Of a stretch of DNA of 64,000 nt, positions 51,306-58,634 are shown in pieces. Origin of the DNA: Halobacterium noricense (GTDB lineage: Archaea; Halobacteriota; Halobacteria; Halobacteriales; Halobacteriaceae); NCBI RefSeq assembly GCF_021233435.1, contig NZ_CP089468.1, positions 1,178,001 through 1,242,000 of the forward strand. Direction: 5' to 3'. The translations under genes were made by a program, and so were the position numbers. Below the pieces are notes generated by a model. The model did not search any database and was not told the origin of the DNA. It saw only the letters and a list, made by a program, of their open reading frames with translations. The stretch's first letter is position 1. Every line of letters starts with the position of its first letter.

Positions 51306-51818
51306 ATGACCGAGACGTGGGACGACGTCAACGAGCAGGTCAAAGCGGACTGGAAGGACGACACCACGCCGTTCGAGCGAGTGTACGAAATCGTCGAACA
51401 AACCCACGATGGGCAGTCGGCGGCCGAGATCGCCGACCGGGCCCTCGTGAGCGAGCCGACGGCACGTCGCCACTGTAAGACGCTGGTGAACACAGGGTTC
51501 GCCGAGACGGAACAGGACGGCCAAACGACGCTGTACAAGCGCAACAGCGACCGGGTGTTGATGTCCCGGATCCGTGAGCTGCGTGAGGAAGTCGATCGCC
51601 CGGAGTTACTCGACAGTATTCAAGACATGAAGGCCGAAATCCGGCGCTACGAGGACCGCTACGACGTGGTGTCGCCGGAAGAACTCGCCCAGCAACTCGA
51701 CGCCAACGAGACGGACGGCTGGGACGACCTGACGGCGTGGCGGACGACGCGGCAGAATCTCGCCGTCGCACAAGCCGCCCTCGCCTACGACGAGGCCAGC
51801 CACCAGCTCGCCGTATGA
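51306..51818 (+). CDS. winged-helix transcriptional regulator (module 2)
   Basis: A 170-aa paralogue of the regulators at 46819 and 54256. MTETWDDVNEQVKADWKDDT leads to the winged helix TPFERVYEIVEQTHDGQSAA, then EIADRALVSEPTARRHCKTL and TGFAETEQDGQTTLYKRNSD. The effector half is helical (PELLDSIQDMKAEIRRYEDR then YDVVSPEELAQQLDANETDG). The ATG at 51306 follows the palindrome at 51258. It overlaps the partner gene by ATGA. Confidence 0.84.
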   Translation: MTETWDDVNEQVKADWKDDTTPFERVYEIVEQTHDGQSAAEIADRALVSEPTARRHCKTLVNTGFAETEQDGQTTLYKRNSDRVLMSRIRELREEVDRPELLDSIQDMKAEIRRYEDRYDVVSPEELAQQLDANETDGWDDLTAWRTTRQNLAVAQAALAYDEASHQLAV

Positions 51819-52267
51819 GTGGTGACGACCGTGCCGGCGAGTTCGGCCCGATCTATCTCCCGGCGCTGCAGCGGATCCGTGATCTCTGGCTCGAGCTTGA
51901 GCCGCTCGTCGACGAAACAGGGTACGACGACGTCGTCGCACCCACGGAACTACAGATTAGTCTCAGCGACGGGCTCGCCGATGCCCAGAGCGCTCGGCTC
52001 GATATTCAGTGGAGCGAGCTCGGGATGTACTCGTTTCACTACGTCGATAGCGACGACGTCAACTGGCGCTTCGACCGTCACCCGAACACGCACTCTCCCG
52101 AGATTCATTTCCATTCGCCGCCCGAGGCCACGACTATGGAGGCCGAGCCGTCCTGTATCGACGTAACCGATGTGTCACTCGTGACTCGTGCCGTTCACGC
52201 GATGTGGCGGGCAGCGTACGAGAAGCGGGATCTGGATCGACTGAATAGCGCATCGAATCCTCCGTAA
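51815..52267 (+). CDS. unknown partner of winged-helix regulator (module 2)
   Basis: A 150-aa acidic protein, MSGDDRAGEFGPIYLPALQR then RDLWLELEPLVDETGYDDVV. The segment LDIQWSELGMYSFHYVDSDD, followed by HPNTHSPEIHFHSPPEATTM and SLVTRAVHAMWRAAYEKRDL, parallels the partner in module 1. The aromatic- and His-rich strand pattern is conserved between the two. Function unknown, but the fixed linkage to a winged-helix gene suggests a sensor or toxin-antitoxin-like role. Confidence 0.72.
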   Translation: MSGDDRAGEFGPIYLPALQRIRDLWLELEPLVDETGYDDVVAPTELQISLSDGLADAQSARLDIQWSELGMYSFHYVDSDDVNWRFDRHPNTHSPEIHFHSPPEATTMEAEPSCIDVTDVSLVTRAVHAMWRAAYEKRDLDRLNSASNPP

Positions 52268-52269
52268 GG

Positions 52270-52407
52270 ATGCCCACTGAAAGTGATCCTCCCGAGAGTC
52301 TGGATGAGATGTCCCCCGAGGAGGCACGGCAGTATCTCATTTGGTTCCTTGGCCGCCAGGACCTCGACGAGCACGAGGAGATCTACGACGAACTCGCCAC
52401 CGAATAG
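52270..52407 (+). CDS. small acidic protein, 45 aa
   Basis: MPTESDPPESLDEMSPEEAR then QYLIWFLGRQDLDEHEEIYD and ELATE. It starts 3 bp after the preceding stop and is probably the third cistron of module 2. Its C-terminus resembles the small protein at 37828. Confidence 0.6.
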   Translation: MPTESDPPESLDEMSPEEARQYLIWFLGRQDLDEHEEIYDELATE

Positions 52408-52585
52408 ATCCGTAGAATCGTCGTCCACGTACAGCAGTCCAGTTTTTCAGCTCTGTAGAAATATTCATCAGTTGCTGGTTTTCTACTTCATTCGCTAAGT
52501 ATAGGGGAACAGTATAATCGGCTAGTGAAAATTCGTTGTGTCACAGGGGACAAAGATTATTCTACAAGAAAGGGTTCTGAGACAT

Positions 52586-52696
52586 ATGGACTTGAGTTGG
52601 GGCCTCCTCCTTGTTGTCACCGTCCTCGTCATGGGGTATGGTCTTTACACTGTGTACAATCTCTCAAATCTCCTCGGAGAACACCTCCGTTCCTGA
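52586..52696 (+). CDS. single-pass membrane microprotein, 36 aa
   Basis: MDLSWGLLLVVTVLVMGYGL then YTVYNLSNLLGEHLRS. One hydrophobic helix and a short polar tail. It lies in an otherwise gene-poor, AT-richer 400-bp interval (52408-52804) that shows nothing else recognisable. Credible but unproven. Confidence 0.4.
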   Translation: MDLSWGLLLVVTVLVMGYGLYTVYNLSNLLGEHLRS

Positions 52697-52804
52697 AAAC
52701 CAAATTCAGGCGTTCTCGCTTCCGTCTACTCGGTACATTCAGAGGAACTACTGGAACGCTAACGGTAGCAGAATCATTATTTATCAGATGAACGTAGCCT
52801 TCGT

Positions 52805-53209
52805 ATGGGCCTGAGCGTCTCCGAGTACACTTCCTCACTCCTGACTCGGCCACGGATTCAGTCAGTTTGTGCAATCGTCGTTGTCGTTGGGTCACTTCTT
52901 CCGTGGACGAGGATTCCAGCAGGAGTCTTCAATTTCATGTATTTCCCGGGGTTGGAGTCTGGGCTTGCGGTGTATGGCCAGTATACGCTCATCGCTGGCG
53001 TCGGAGCGTTCGCACTAGGCGGGCAATCGGCGGGCACTCGGGGTATTCGTATCGCTTCAATAGGGGTTGCAGGACTCGTTGTTGTGCTCAGCGTCGCTTG
53101 GATCGTCCGAATGATGAACGTTTCCGGCTTTAGCCCCGCGATAGGCACATTCTTGACCCTTCTTGGTGGAATTAGCCTCCTCACAGTAGCGTTTACCCTC
53201 GATAAGTAA
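52805..53209 (+). CDS. uncharacterised four-helix membrane protein
   Basis: A 134-aa protein with hydrophobic segments at CAIVVVVGSLLPW, YTLIAGVGAFALG, IGVAGLVVVLSVAWIV and FLTLLGGISLLTVAFTL. No conserved catalytic motif. GC is lower than in its neighbours. It stands alone and was not recognised. Confidence 0.6.
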   Translation: MGLSVSEYTSSLLTRPRIQSVCAIVVVVGSLLPWTRIPAGVFNFMYFPGLESGLAVYGQYTLIAGVGAFALGGQSAGTRGIRIASIGVAGLVVVLSVAWIVRMMNVSGFSPAIGTFLTLLGGISLLTVAFTLDK

Positions 53210-53299
53210 ACATCCCTACTGAGCGGCTGATTCACCAGGGAAGATAGCAAATCAATATGATTTCAACAAGGCCAGTTTTCCTTGGAGCGGGCTGGCCCG

Positions 53300-53446
53300 C
53301 TACGTTCGTTTCTCACGGACGCCTTCACGGCCACGAGTCATATCCTCACAGTTCGGACACACCTGAGGTTCGTCGACCGAATCCGGCGTGAATACACGAA
53401 CGTAGACCTCCGTGACATGACTCCCGCAGTTCTGGCATTCCGCCAT
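53300..53446 (-). CDS. small Cys4 zinc-finger protein (DUF7563-like)
   Basis: A 48-aa protein MAECQNCGSHVTEVYVRVFT then DEPQVCPNCEDMTRGREGVR. The pattern CxNCGSHVTE...C-P-N-C is that of a widespread haloarchaeal zinc-finger microprotein family. The ATG at 53446 gives the normal length. Function unknown. Confidence 0.7.
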   Translation of the reverse strand: MAECQNCGSHVTEVYVRVFTPDSVDEPQVCPNCEDMTRGREGVREKRT

Positions 53447-53647
53447 ACCAGTAGCAGCCAGACCATCGACCATAGGCTTTCTGACAGCGACGACCGAACT
53501 GCTACCACGTCGTCTGAAACAAATGCGTTTACCCAGACGACAGTCTTTGCGACTGACATCCAGTCGTTCTCGACGCATCCGTCGACATGGAAGACTGGCA
53601 CTCCACCTGCCGTATTTTAAATGCGGTGTCCGACATGTAGTTACCAT

Positions 53648-54208
53648 ATGAGCGTACCCACGGAGACGATTCACATCGAGAACGTCGTTGCGTCCAGTGA
53701 TATCGGCCAAGAGCTCTCCCTCGACCAGCTTGCCACTGATCTCGACGGTGCCGAGTACAACCCTGAAGACTTCCCTGGGGTCGTCTACCGCCTTCAGGAG
53801 CCGAAGTCAGCCACGCTAATCTTCCGCTCGGGGAAAGTCGTCTGCACCGGCGCGAAAAGCGTCGACGACGTCCACGACGCCCTCGACATCGTCTTCGATG
53901 ACCTCCGCGAGTTAGGCATCGACGTCGACAGTAAGCCATCGATCGAGGTGCAAAACATCGTTTCGAGTGCCAGCCTCGAGCAGTCGCTGAACTTGAACGC
54001 GATCGCAATCGGGCTCGGCCTAGAGCAAATCGAGTACGAGCCCGAACAGTTCCCTGGGCTCGTCTATCGGCTCGATGACCCCGACGTCGTCGTCCTTCTC
54101 TTTGGCAGTGGGAAGCTCGTCATTACTGGTGGGACAGAAACGGACGAGGCCCAACAGGCGCTCACGCACGTGCAGGACCGGCTTTCCGAACTCGGACTGC
54201 TCGATTAA
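53648..54208 (+). CDS. tbp: TATA-binding protein TBP, accessory paralogue
   Basis: A 186-aa archaeal TBP with its two quasi-identical halves. Half one is IHIENVVASSDIGQELSLDQ, DFPGVVYRLQEPKSATLIFR, SGKVVCTGAKSVDD. Half two is SIEVQNIVSSASLEQSLNLN, QFPGLVYRLDDPDVVVLLFG, SGKLVITGGTETDEAQQALT. It should recruit TFB to promoters. Presence next to plasmid-type genes and a TFB in the same accessory region suggests a private promoter-recognition set. The ATG at 53648 gives the family-standard N-terminus. Confidence 0.93.
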   Translation: MSVPTETIHIENVVASSDIGQELSLDQLATDLDGAEYNPEDFPGVVYRLQEPKSATLIFRSGKVVCTGAKSVDDVHDALDIVFDDLRELGIDVDSKPSIEVQNIVSSASLEQSLNLNAIAIGLGLEQIEYEPEQFPGLVYRLDDPDVVVLLFGSGKLVITGGTETDEAQQALTHVQDRLSELGLLD

Positions 54209-54255
54209 CCCGGCCACGTTGGGATTGGAGAGACCCGCTTTCCAGCGAATCGCCG

Positions 54256-54807
54256 CTACCGCCGACGAGAACTGCTGTCGTCCCTCATGTGGTCGCGGGC
54301 GGCTTCGACATCCGAGTAGAGCGCCAACGCGTGCTTGATGAGTCGACGATCATCCAGATTCTCCTCCCACCGCGTAATCACGTCACGGCGGTCCCGGACC
54401 TCGGCACTTGCGAGGTCGCCGTCGGCGAGCGACTGTTCGAGATCCTCCCACGTCTCGACGTCGTAGGTCGCCTGCCACTCCTCGATCTCCTCGGTGATCG
54501 CGGCCAATTCGTTGCGCAGCTCCTCGCGCGTGTTCTCCTCGATGAGCGTCCGGATCTCCTCGAAGAGCAGTCGGGTGTAGTCCGGCTGGTAGCGCGTGGT
54601 TTCGCCGGCCTCGACGCGGCGCAGCTGGCCCTGGTCGACGAGATCCTGGAGTTCCTTGTTGCTCGTACTCCAAGCCGCATCAGCTTGCTCGCTGATCCAG
54701 TTGACTGACCGTGGTTCGCGAAGCGTCTCGGCGACCGCCCGAATGCGGTCGCGGGCACTCATCGACTCAGTCCACGACTGGACGCTATTCCGTGGGGATT
54801 CAGGCAT
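54256..54807 (-). CDS. winged-helix regulator linked to a PIN/antitoxin pair
   Basis: A 183-aa relative of the regulators at 46819 and 51306. SARDRIRAVAETLREPRSVN then WISEQADAAWSTSNKELQDL and GQLRRVEAGETTRYQPDYTR form the winged helix; TYDVETWEDLEQSLADGDLA closes the helical half. A GTG at 54816 is an alternative start. It is the last gene of an antitoxin-toxin-regulator operon on the minus strand, whereas the other two paralogues are paired with a different partner. Confidence 0.82.
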   Translation of the reverse strand: MPESPRNSVQSWTESMSARDRIRAVAETLREPRSVNWISEQADAAWSTSNKELQDLVDQGQLRRVEAGETTRYQPDYTRLLFEEIRTLIEENTREELRNELAAITEEIEEWQATYDVETWEDLEQSLADGDLASAEVRDRRDVITRWEENLDDRRLIKHALALYSDVEAARDHMRDDSSSRRR

Positions 54808-54817
54808 GCTTGGCACC

Positions 54818-55315
54818 CTAGTCCTGACTGCGATACGGGAGTGTTGTCACGTCGAACGCATCGTAGTGGCGGTCGTACGTAAGGATGTGATCGACCCCTA
54901 AGGCGTCCATATGGGCTGCAACAGTGAAATCGGTGAGTGACGCATCCAGATCCGTCCACTCAACGAACGTTGCTTTGGCGTCATCGAAAACGTCCTTGGA
55001 GACGGATTCGAACTGATAGAGCGTGCTCTCATCGAGCGTCGTCAGGAACGAGGCTGCGTTCCGCATCGACGCCTGTTTTTTCAGCCGCGTGGCGGCCTCG
55101 TCGACGATGTGATCGTTGACGATGAGGCGACGATAGGGGAGGTCACCGTCGCGGACAAAGGTCATGAACGCCCGCGAGACTGCGTGCATCTGATCTTGTG
55201 GGTTGAACAATGCGTACAGGAACTTCGGCCCGACGACGACCTGGTGACGGACGTGCCCCGGGCGAAAATGCTCGGCTGTGACCGTGCCGATCGGGGTTTC
55301 GACTGGTTCAGCCAT
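54818..55315 (-). CDS. PIN-domain protein, VapC-like
   Basis: A 165-aa protein. The N-terminal FLYALFNPQDQMHAVSRAFM is followed by RLIVNDHIVDEAATRLKKQA, where the D-x-x-V-D-E block supplies acidic residues. The C-terminal DASLTDFTVAAHMDALGVDH then ILTYDRHYDAFDV is the classical second half of a PIN domain. The N-terminal catalytic Asp normally sits in a D-T/S-x block; here its equivalent is not clear, so activity is uncertain. It follows an RHH-like antitoxin gene. Confidence 0.78.
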   Translation of the reverse strand: MAEPVETPIGTVTAEHFRPGHVRHQVVVGPKFLYALFNPQDQMHAVSRAFMTFVRDGDLPYRRLIVNDHIVDEAATRLKKQASMRNAASFLTTLDESTLYQFESVSKDVFDDAKATFVEWTDLDASLTDFTVAAHMDALGVDHILTYDRHYDAFDVTTLPYRSQD

Positions 55316-55321
55316 CCGAAT

Positions 55322-55633
55322 TCAGGATTGTGCCGACGGGTCGTCGGCGAGCGTGAACGATTCGTCGCTCCCATGCCACTCGTCGACGAGATCCTCTTCT
55401 TCGCGGGCGTCCGTCGCCGCCGACGCTGGGAGCGATTCGTCCTCGAGGTCGTCGAGGACTGTGAACGCCGGGTCGTTCGGGTCAGCCTGCTGCTGGCGTT
55501 CGATCCACTCGAGAAGCGCCTCGTGGCCGGCTTCCTTGAGCGAGAGGCCGTGCTCTCGCGCGAACTCCCGGAAGCGTTCGTATTCGTCCTCGTTCAGTTC
55601 TGTTTGCACGTGCTTGGTGTCGTTGCTGCTCAT
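55322..55633 (-). CDS. antitoxin-like protein, first gene of the PIN operon
   Basis: A 103-aa protein. HVQTELNEDEYERFREFARE then HGLSLKEAGHEALLEWIERQ is a ribbon-helix-helix-like DNA-binding unit. The acidic, disordered tail (FTVLDDLEDESLPASAATDA) would wrap the toxin. The ATG at 55633 is chosen over an upstream one because the fold starts there. It ends 6 bp before the PIN gene. Confidence 0.8.
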   Translation of the reverse strand: MSSNDTKHVQTELNEDEYERFREFAREHGLSLKEAGHEALLEWIERQQQADPNDPAFTVLDDLEDESLPASAATDAREEEDLVDEWHGSDESFTLADDPSAQS

Positions 55634-55781
55634 AGGGACCCCAGTTGCTACTCCCATCTACTTGCTCATGAAGTATAAGATGTTCGCATAAGATAGTTCA
55701 TGGCTCATACTCAAACGGGAGACAGGGCGGACTACTGGCCCTGACGTTGAAATACGAATCCGGGACAAACCACACCAACCG

Positions 55782-56678
55782 ATGCGTGATCGCTATCTGG
55801 ATTTCGAGGAACTGCGGCCGACCGGTGAGGCGTCCCACATTCCGGACACGAGGCTGGACGACGGGTGTGAAAGTGACCCTCGGCGGCAACGCGTCGCGAC
55901 GAGCGCTGGTGACTACCCTGATGCGCCGACGGCCGCCGATGGCGAGTGCCGGTCCTGTGGGGCGTCAGTCCCAGCCGGCCAGACGAAATGCCGGTTCTGT
56001 CTCAGCAACCATCTCGGGAGTGACGCCACTAGCACGAACGAGACAGCGTCGACGACGTGCCTCGGCATCGTCCACCTGGTCGTCGAGTCGACCACGTTCT
56101 ACGGCGCCGTCGCGAAGGGCGGCGCCGCGGCGAACCTCCTCTCCGCCAACGACGCGGAGCCGGCCGTCGACGACTACACGCTCATCTACGATCTCGACGA
56201 GGCGCCGGCGCGCCAGCTGGTCGAGCAATGGCCCTCACTCCCCGGCGCGGTACAGGTGGCGTCAGCAGAGGGAGAGCGGCTTCTCAGTGCCGCCCGTGAC
56301 CGAACTGGATGGAACGGGCAGGAAGCGTCGGAGCGTCAGGAGCAGGCCCCGACGCGGCTCTACGACCAGCGTGGGGACGGCATCCGCGACGCGTCGCGTC
56401 TCGACGCGGTCCTCGACGACGCCGACGACGCGGTGTGGCTGGTTCCAGCGATAGCGCTGACCGAATCTACTGGCGAGGCTGCAGCTGATCGCCAGGCGAT
56501 GTCGGTACCGACGACGCAGGAACTCGAGTGTCAAACCTGTGGACGGGCGACCGACCATCAGTTCAAGACCCACGAGTCGGTCCCGGATGAGGCGTGGACG
56601 GGACAACCGATCTGGGAGTGTCGGGTGTGTGGCTCGGCTCGCTACGGCCCCAGCAAAGCGGGTCAGGACTCGTCTTAA
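55782..56678 (+). CDS. uncharacterised protein with two zinc ribbons
   Basis: A 298-aa acidic protein starting MRDRYLDFEELRPTGEASHI. The first ribbon is ECRSCGASVPAGQTKCRFCL near residue 55. The second is ELECQTCGRATDHQFKTHES then WECRVCGSARYG near residue 255. Between them TCLGIVHLVVESTTFYGAVA and DDAVWLVPAIALTES suggest an alpha/beta domain. The ending of the latter resembles the protein at 62980 (EALWIVPADVHF). Typical of haloarchaeal plasmid genes of unknown role. Its stop TAA lies inside inverted-repeat copy 4. Confidence 0.7.
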   Translation: MRDRYLDFEELRPTGEASHIPDTRLDDGCESDPRRQRVATSAGDYPDAPTAADGECRSCGASVPAGQTKCRFCLSNHLGSDATSTNETASTTCLGIVHLVVESTTFYGAVAKGGAAANLLSANDAEPAVDDYTLIYDLDEAPARQLVEQWPSLPGAVQVASAEGERLLSAARDRTGWNGQEASERQEQAPTRLYDQRGDGIRDASRLDAVLDDADDAVWLVPAIALTESTGEAAADRQAMSVPTTQELECQTCGRATDHQFKTHESVPDEAWTGQPIWECRVCGSARYGPSKAGQDSS

Positions 56679-56716
56679 CCAACATAGCGACACAGAAACA
56701 CACCAATGTTGGTTAA
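56675..56716. repeat. TTAACCAAC...GTTGGTTAA inverted repeat, copy 4
   Basis: Perfect 9-bp arms at 56675-56683 and 56708-56716 with a 24-bp spacer, extended to 10 bp by an A/T pair. The left arm contains the stop codon of the preceding gene; the next gene starts 75 bp further on. Confidence 0.8.
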
Positions 56717-56790
56717 CGAGCAGGCCCCGTCCGACAGCTACCCGCAGCCGGAGAGGTTTCTCTGCGCCGTGAATCGGCGAGGCGCTTCAA

Positions 56791-56979
56791 ATGGATCCAC
56801 GCAACACACCCGGATATCGACTGCATCGCTCACTCACCAATCTCAAACGCATCGAGACGGCCGGACTCGACAACGCAGATCAGGAGCGGATCGAGGCAGC
56901 GAGAGCTCTCCTGCAAGACGTGAGTCTGCTCTCCCAGCCGGAAGACAGCGGGGACGCCAATACGCAGGTCGAGTCCTGA
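56791..56979 (+). CDS. small helical protein, 62 aa
   Basis: MDPRNTPGYRLHRSLTNLKR then IETAGLDNADQERIEAARAL and LQDVSLLSQPEDSGDANTQV. Helical and acidic toward the end, no Cys. It begins 74 bp after inverted-repeat copy 4. Not recognised, but composition and length fit a real haloarchaeal microprotein. Confidence 0.55.
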   Translation: MDPRNTPGYRLHRSLTNLKRIETAGLDNADQERIEAARALLQDVSLLSQPEDSGDANTQVES

Positions 56980-57158
56980 GCGGCGTCGCAGCGCGGGATT
57001 TGGCTGGATCGCCTCGGAGAGTGTTTATCGGCCCCAAGAAGGGTGCGGGGCGGACCAGTCGTGGACGGTTTCGGTGGGGCAAACCAGATGCGGGCGCGTT
57101 CGACAGCGCGCTGGTGGGGCGACCAAGACGACCAGTCAGTATCAGAGGGTGATGAGTC

Positions 57159-58397
57159 GTGACTGAACTCACAAAAACGCTGGAACTGAAGCTGGTAGAC
57201 CCGAACGCTCACAAACGGGAGAAGTTCCGTGAGACGCGGGCGGCCTACCAGCAGGCGCTCCAAGAGGCCTTCGACGCCGACTGTACCACTCTGGGGGAAG
57301 CGAACGACATCGTGGGTGACTATCAGCTGAGCGGTTACGCAAAGAATGCCCTGAAGCGGTATGTCCCGCAGCTAACGACGACCTATGGGGCAAATGAACT
57401 CAGTGACGATCACCCTGTCCGCTTCACCAACGAGGGGGTGAAGATCGACCACAAGCCCGAAAACACAATCGAGTGGTACGTCAAAATCCCACACCACGAG
57501 GATTACCACCTCTGGGTACCAGCACAGCCGAACCCCGAGCAACGGGACTGGCTTGAAGCCGTAATCGCTGGTGACGCAGACGTGGGGGAAGGTCGTTTGC
57601 TCAAGCGGGAGGGAACGTGGTATTTCCATCTCATCGCGACCCGTGACATCCCGCTCAACTCCGAGGTTCCTCCCGAACAACGTACACCCATCGGCGTCGA
57701 TATCGGGGAGGCAAGTCTCGTCACGGTGTGTCACCGCGACGAGCATGGGTCCCCGACAAACCCTGAGCTCTGGACGGATGAGGGGAGGACTGTTCGTCGC
57801 CTCCGCAAGCGCTACTTCACCACGATGCGGCGACTCCAAAGTCGCGAGAGCGAACGGATTGCAGACACCTTCGGCGACGAGTTGTGGGCGCAAATCGACG
57901 ATATCCTCCACACCGTCACCAGGGGAGTGGTGGAGTACGCTGAGTCAGTCGAGGCGCCGGTTCTCGTGCTCGAGGATCTCACCTACATCCAGGAGTCGAT
58001 GGACTACGGGGACTACATGAATCGCCGGCTTCACGGCTGGGGATTCGCGAAACTCCACGCCCAGATCACGTACAAAGCCGTAGAAAGGGGGATCCCCGTT
58101 GCAACAGTCGATCCGCGGAATACCTCCCAAGAGTGCCATGCGTGCGGTGAGGGAGGAACCCGGCCCCAACAGGCGACGTTCAAGTGCTCCAACGACGCTT
58201 GTTGGATCGAAGAGTACCAGGCAGACATCAACGCCGCACTCAACATCGCAGATCGCTACCTCAGCGGAGAGAGTCGTTCCAGAGAACACGAGAACGACGA
58301 TGACTCGGCTGAGGATGGGGCCTCGTTGACCGGGCCACAAGACAGCCAGGCCGATGCTGAAACCCAGCAGGCGACGCTTGGAACGTATGCGTCTTGA
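57159..58397 (+). CDS. tnpB: TnpB RNA-guided nuclease, element 4
   Basis: A 412-aa TnpB starting at GTG (MTELTKTLELKLVDPNAHKR). The RuvC-like residues are Asp in TPIGVDIGEASLVTVC near 181, Glu in VLVLEDLTYIQESMDYG near 271, and Asp in EYQADINAALNIADRYL near 356. The zinc finger is CHACGEGGTRPQQATFKCSN plus DAC. All catalytic residues are canonical. The sequence is far from the other three TnpBs, so it represents a separate lineage. No tnpA is adjacent and the left end could not be located. Confidence 0.9.
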   Translation: MTELTKTLELKLVDPNAHKREKFRETRAAYQQALQEAFDADCTTLGEANDIVGDYQLSGYAKNALKRYVPQLTTTYGANELSDDHPVRFTNEGVKIDHKPENTIEWYVKIPHHEDYHLWVPAQPNPEQRDWLEAVIAGDADVGEGRLLKREGTWYFHLIATRDIPLNSEVPPEQRTPIGVDIGEASLVTVCHRDEHGSPTNPELWTDEGRTVRRLRKRYFTTMRRLQSRESERIADTFGDELWAQIDDILHTVTRGVVEYAESVEAPVLVLEDLTYIQESMDYGDYMNRRLHGWGFAKLHAQITYKAVERGIPVATVDPRNTSQECHACGEGGTRPQQATFKCSNDACWIEEYQADINAALNIADRYLSGESRSREHENDDDSAEDGASLTGPQDSQADAETQQATLGTYAS

Positions 58398-58399
58398 AA

Positions 58400-58470
58400 C
58401 CGTATAGCTGAGCAACCGCTCAGCTTGAAATCCCGTGGCGGGATTTCCACACCAAACTGGTGTGGGCGGA
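58400..58470 (+). ncRNA. candidate guide RNA scaffold of TnpB element 4
   Basis: Three consecutive hairpins follow the tnpB stop: GCTGAG-caaccg-CTCAGC (58407-58424), GAAATCCCG-tgg-CGGGATTTC (58427-58447), and CACACCA-aac-TGGTGTG (58448-58464). Stacked stem-loops at the right end are the expected scaffold of a TnpB guide RNA, with the guide beginning just downstream. The RNA is inferred, not shown. Confidence 0.5.
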
Positions 58471-58634
58471 GGTCAAGGGACATCGCGCACTCTTTCCGAG
58501 CGATATACCGAGCGGTGCTTTCCAGTGGACGTCGGAGTTTTGTGAGATACTACAGGCGATGAAACAGCTGCTCAATACGTGTGCGAACTGCGAAGTTGTG
58601 GTGGCTCGGTCGTCACCACTGAACGCGGTTCTTC

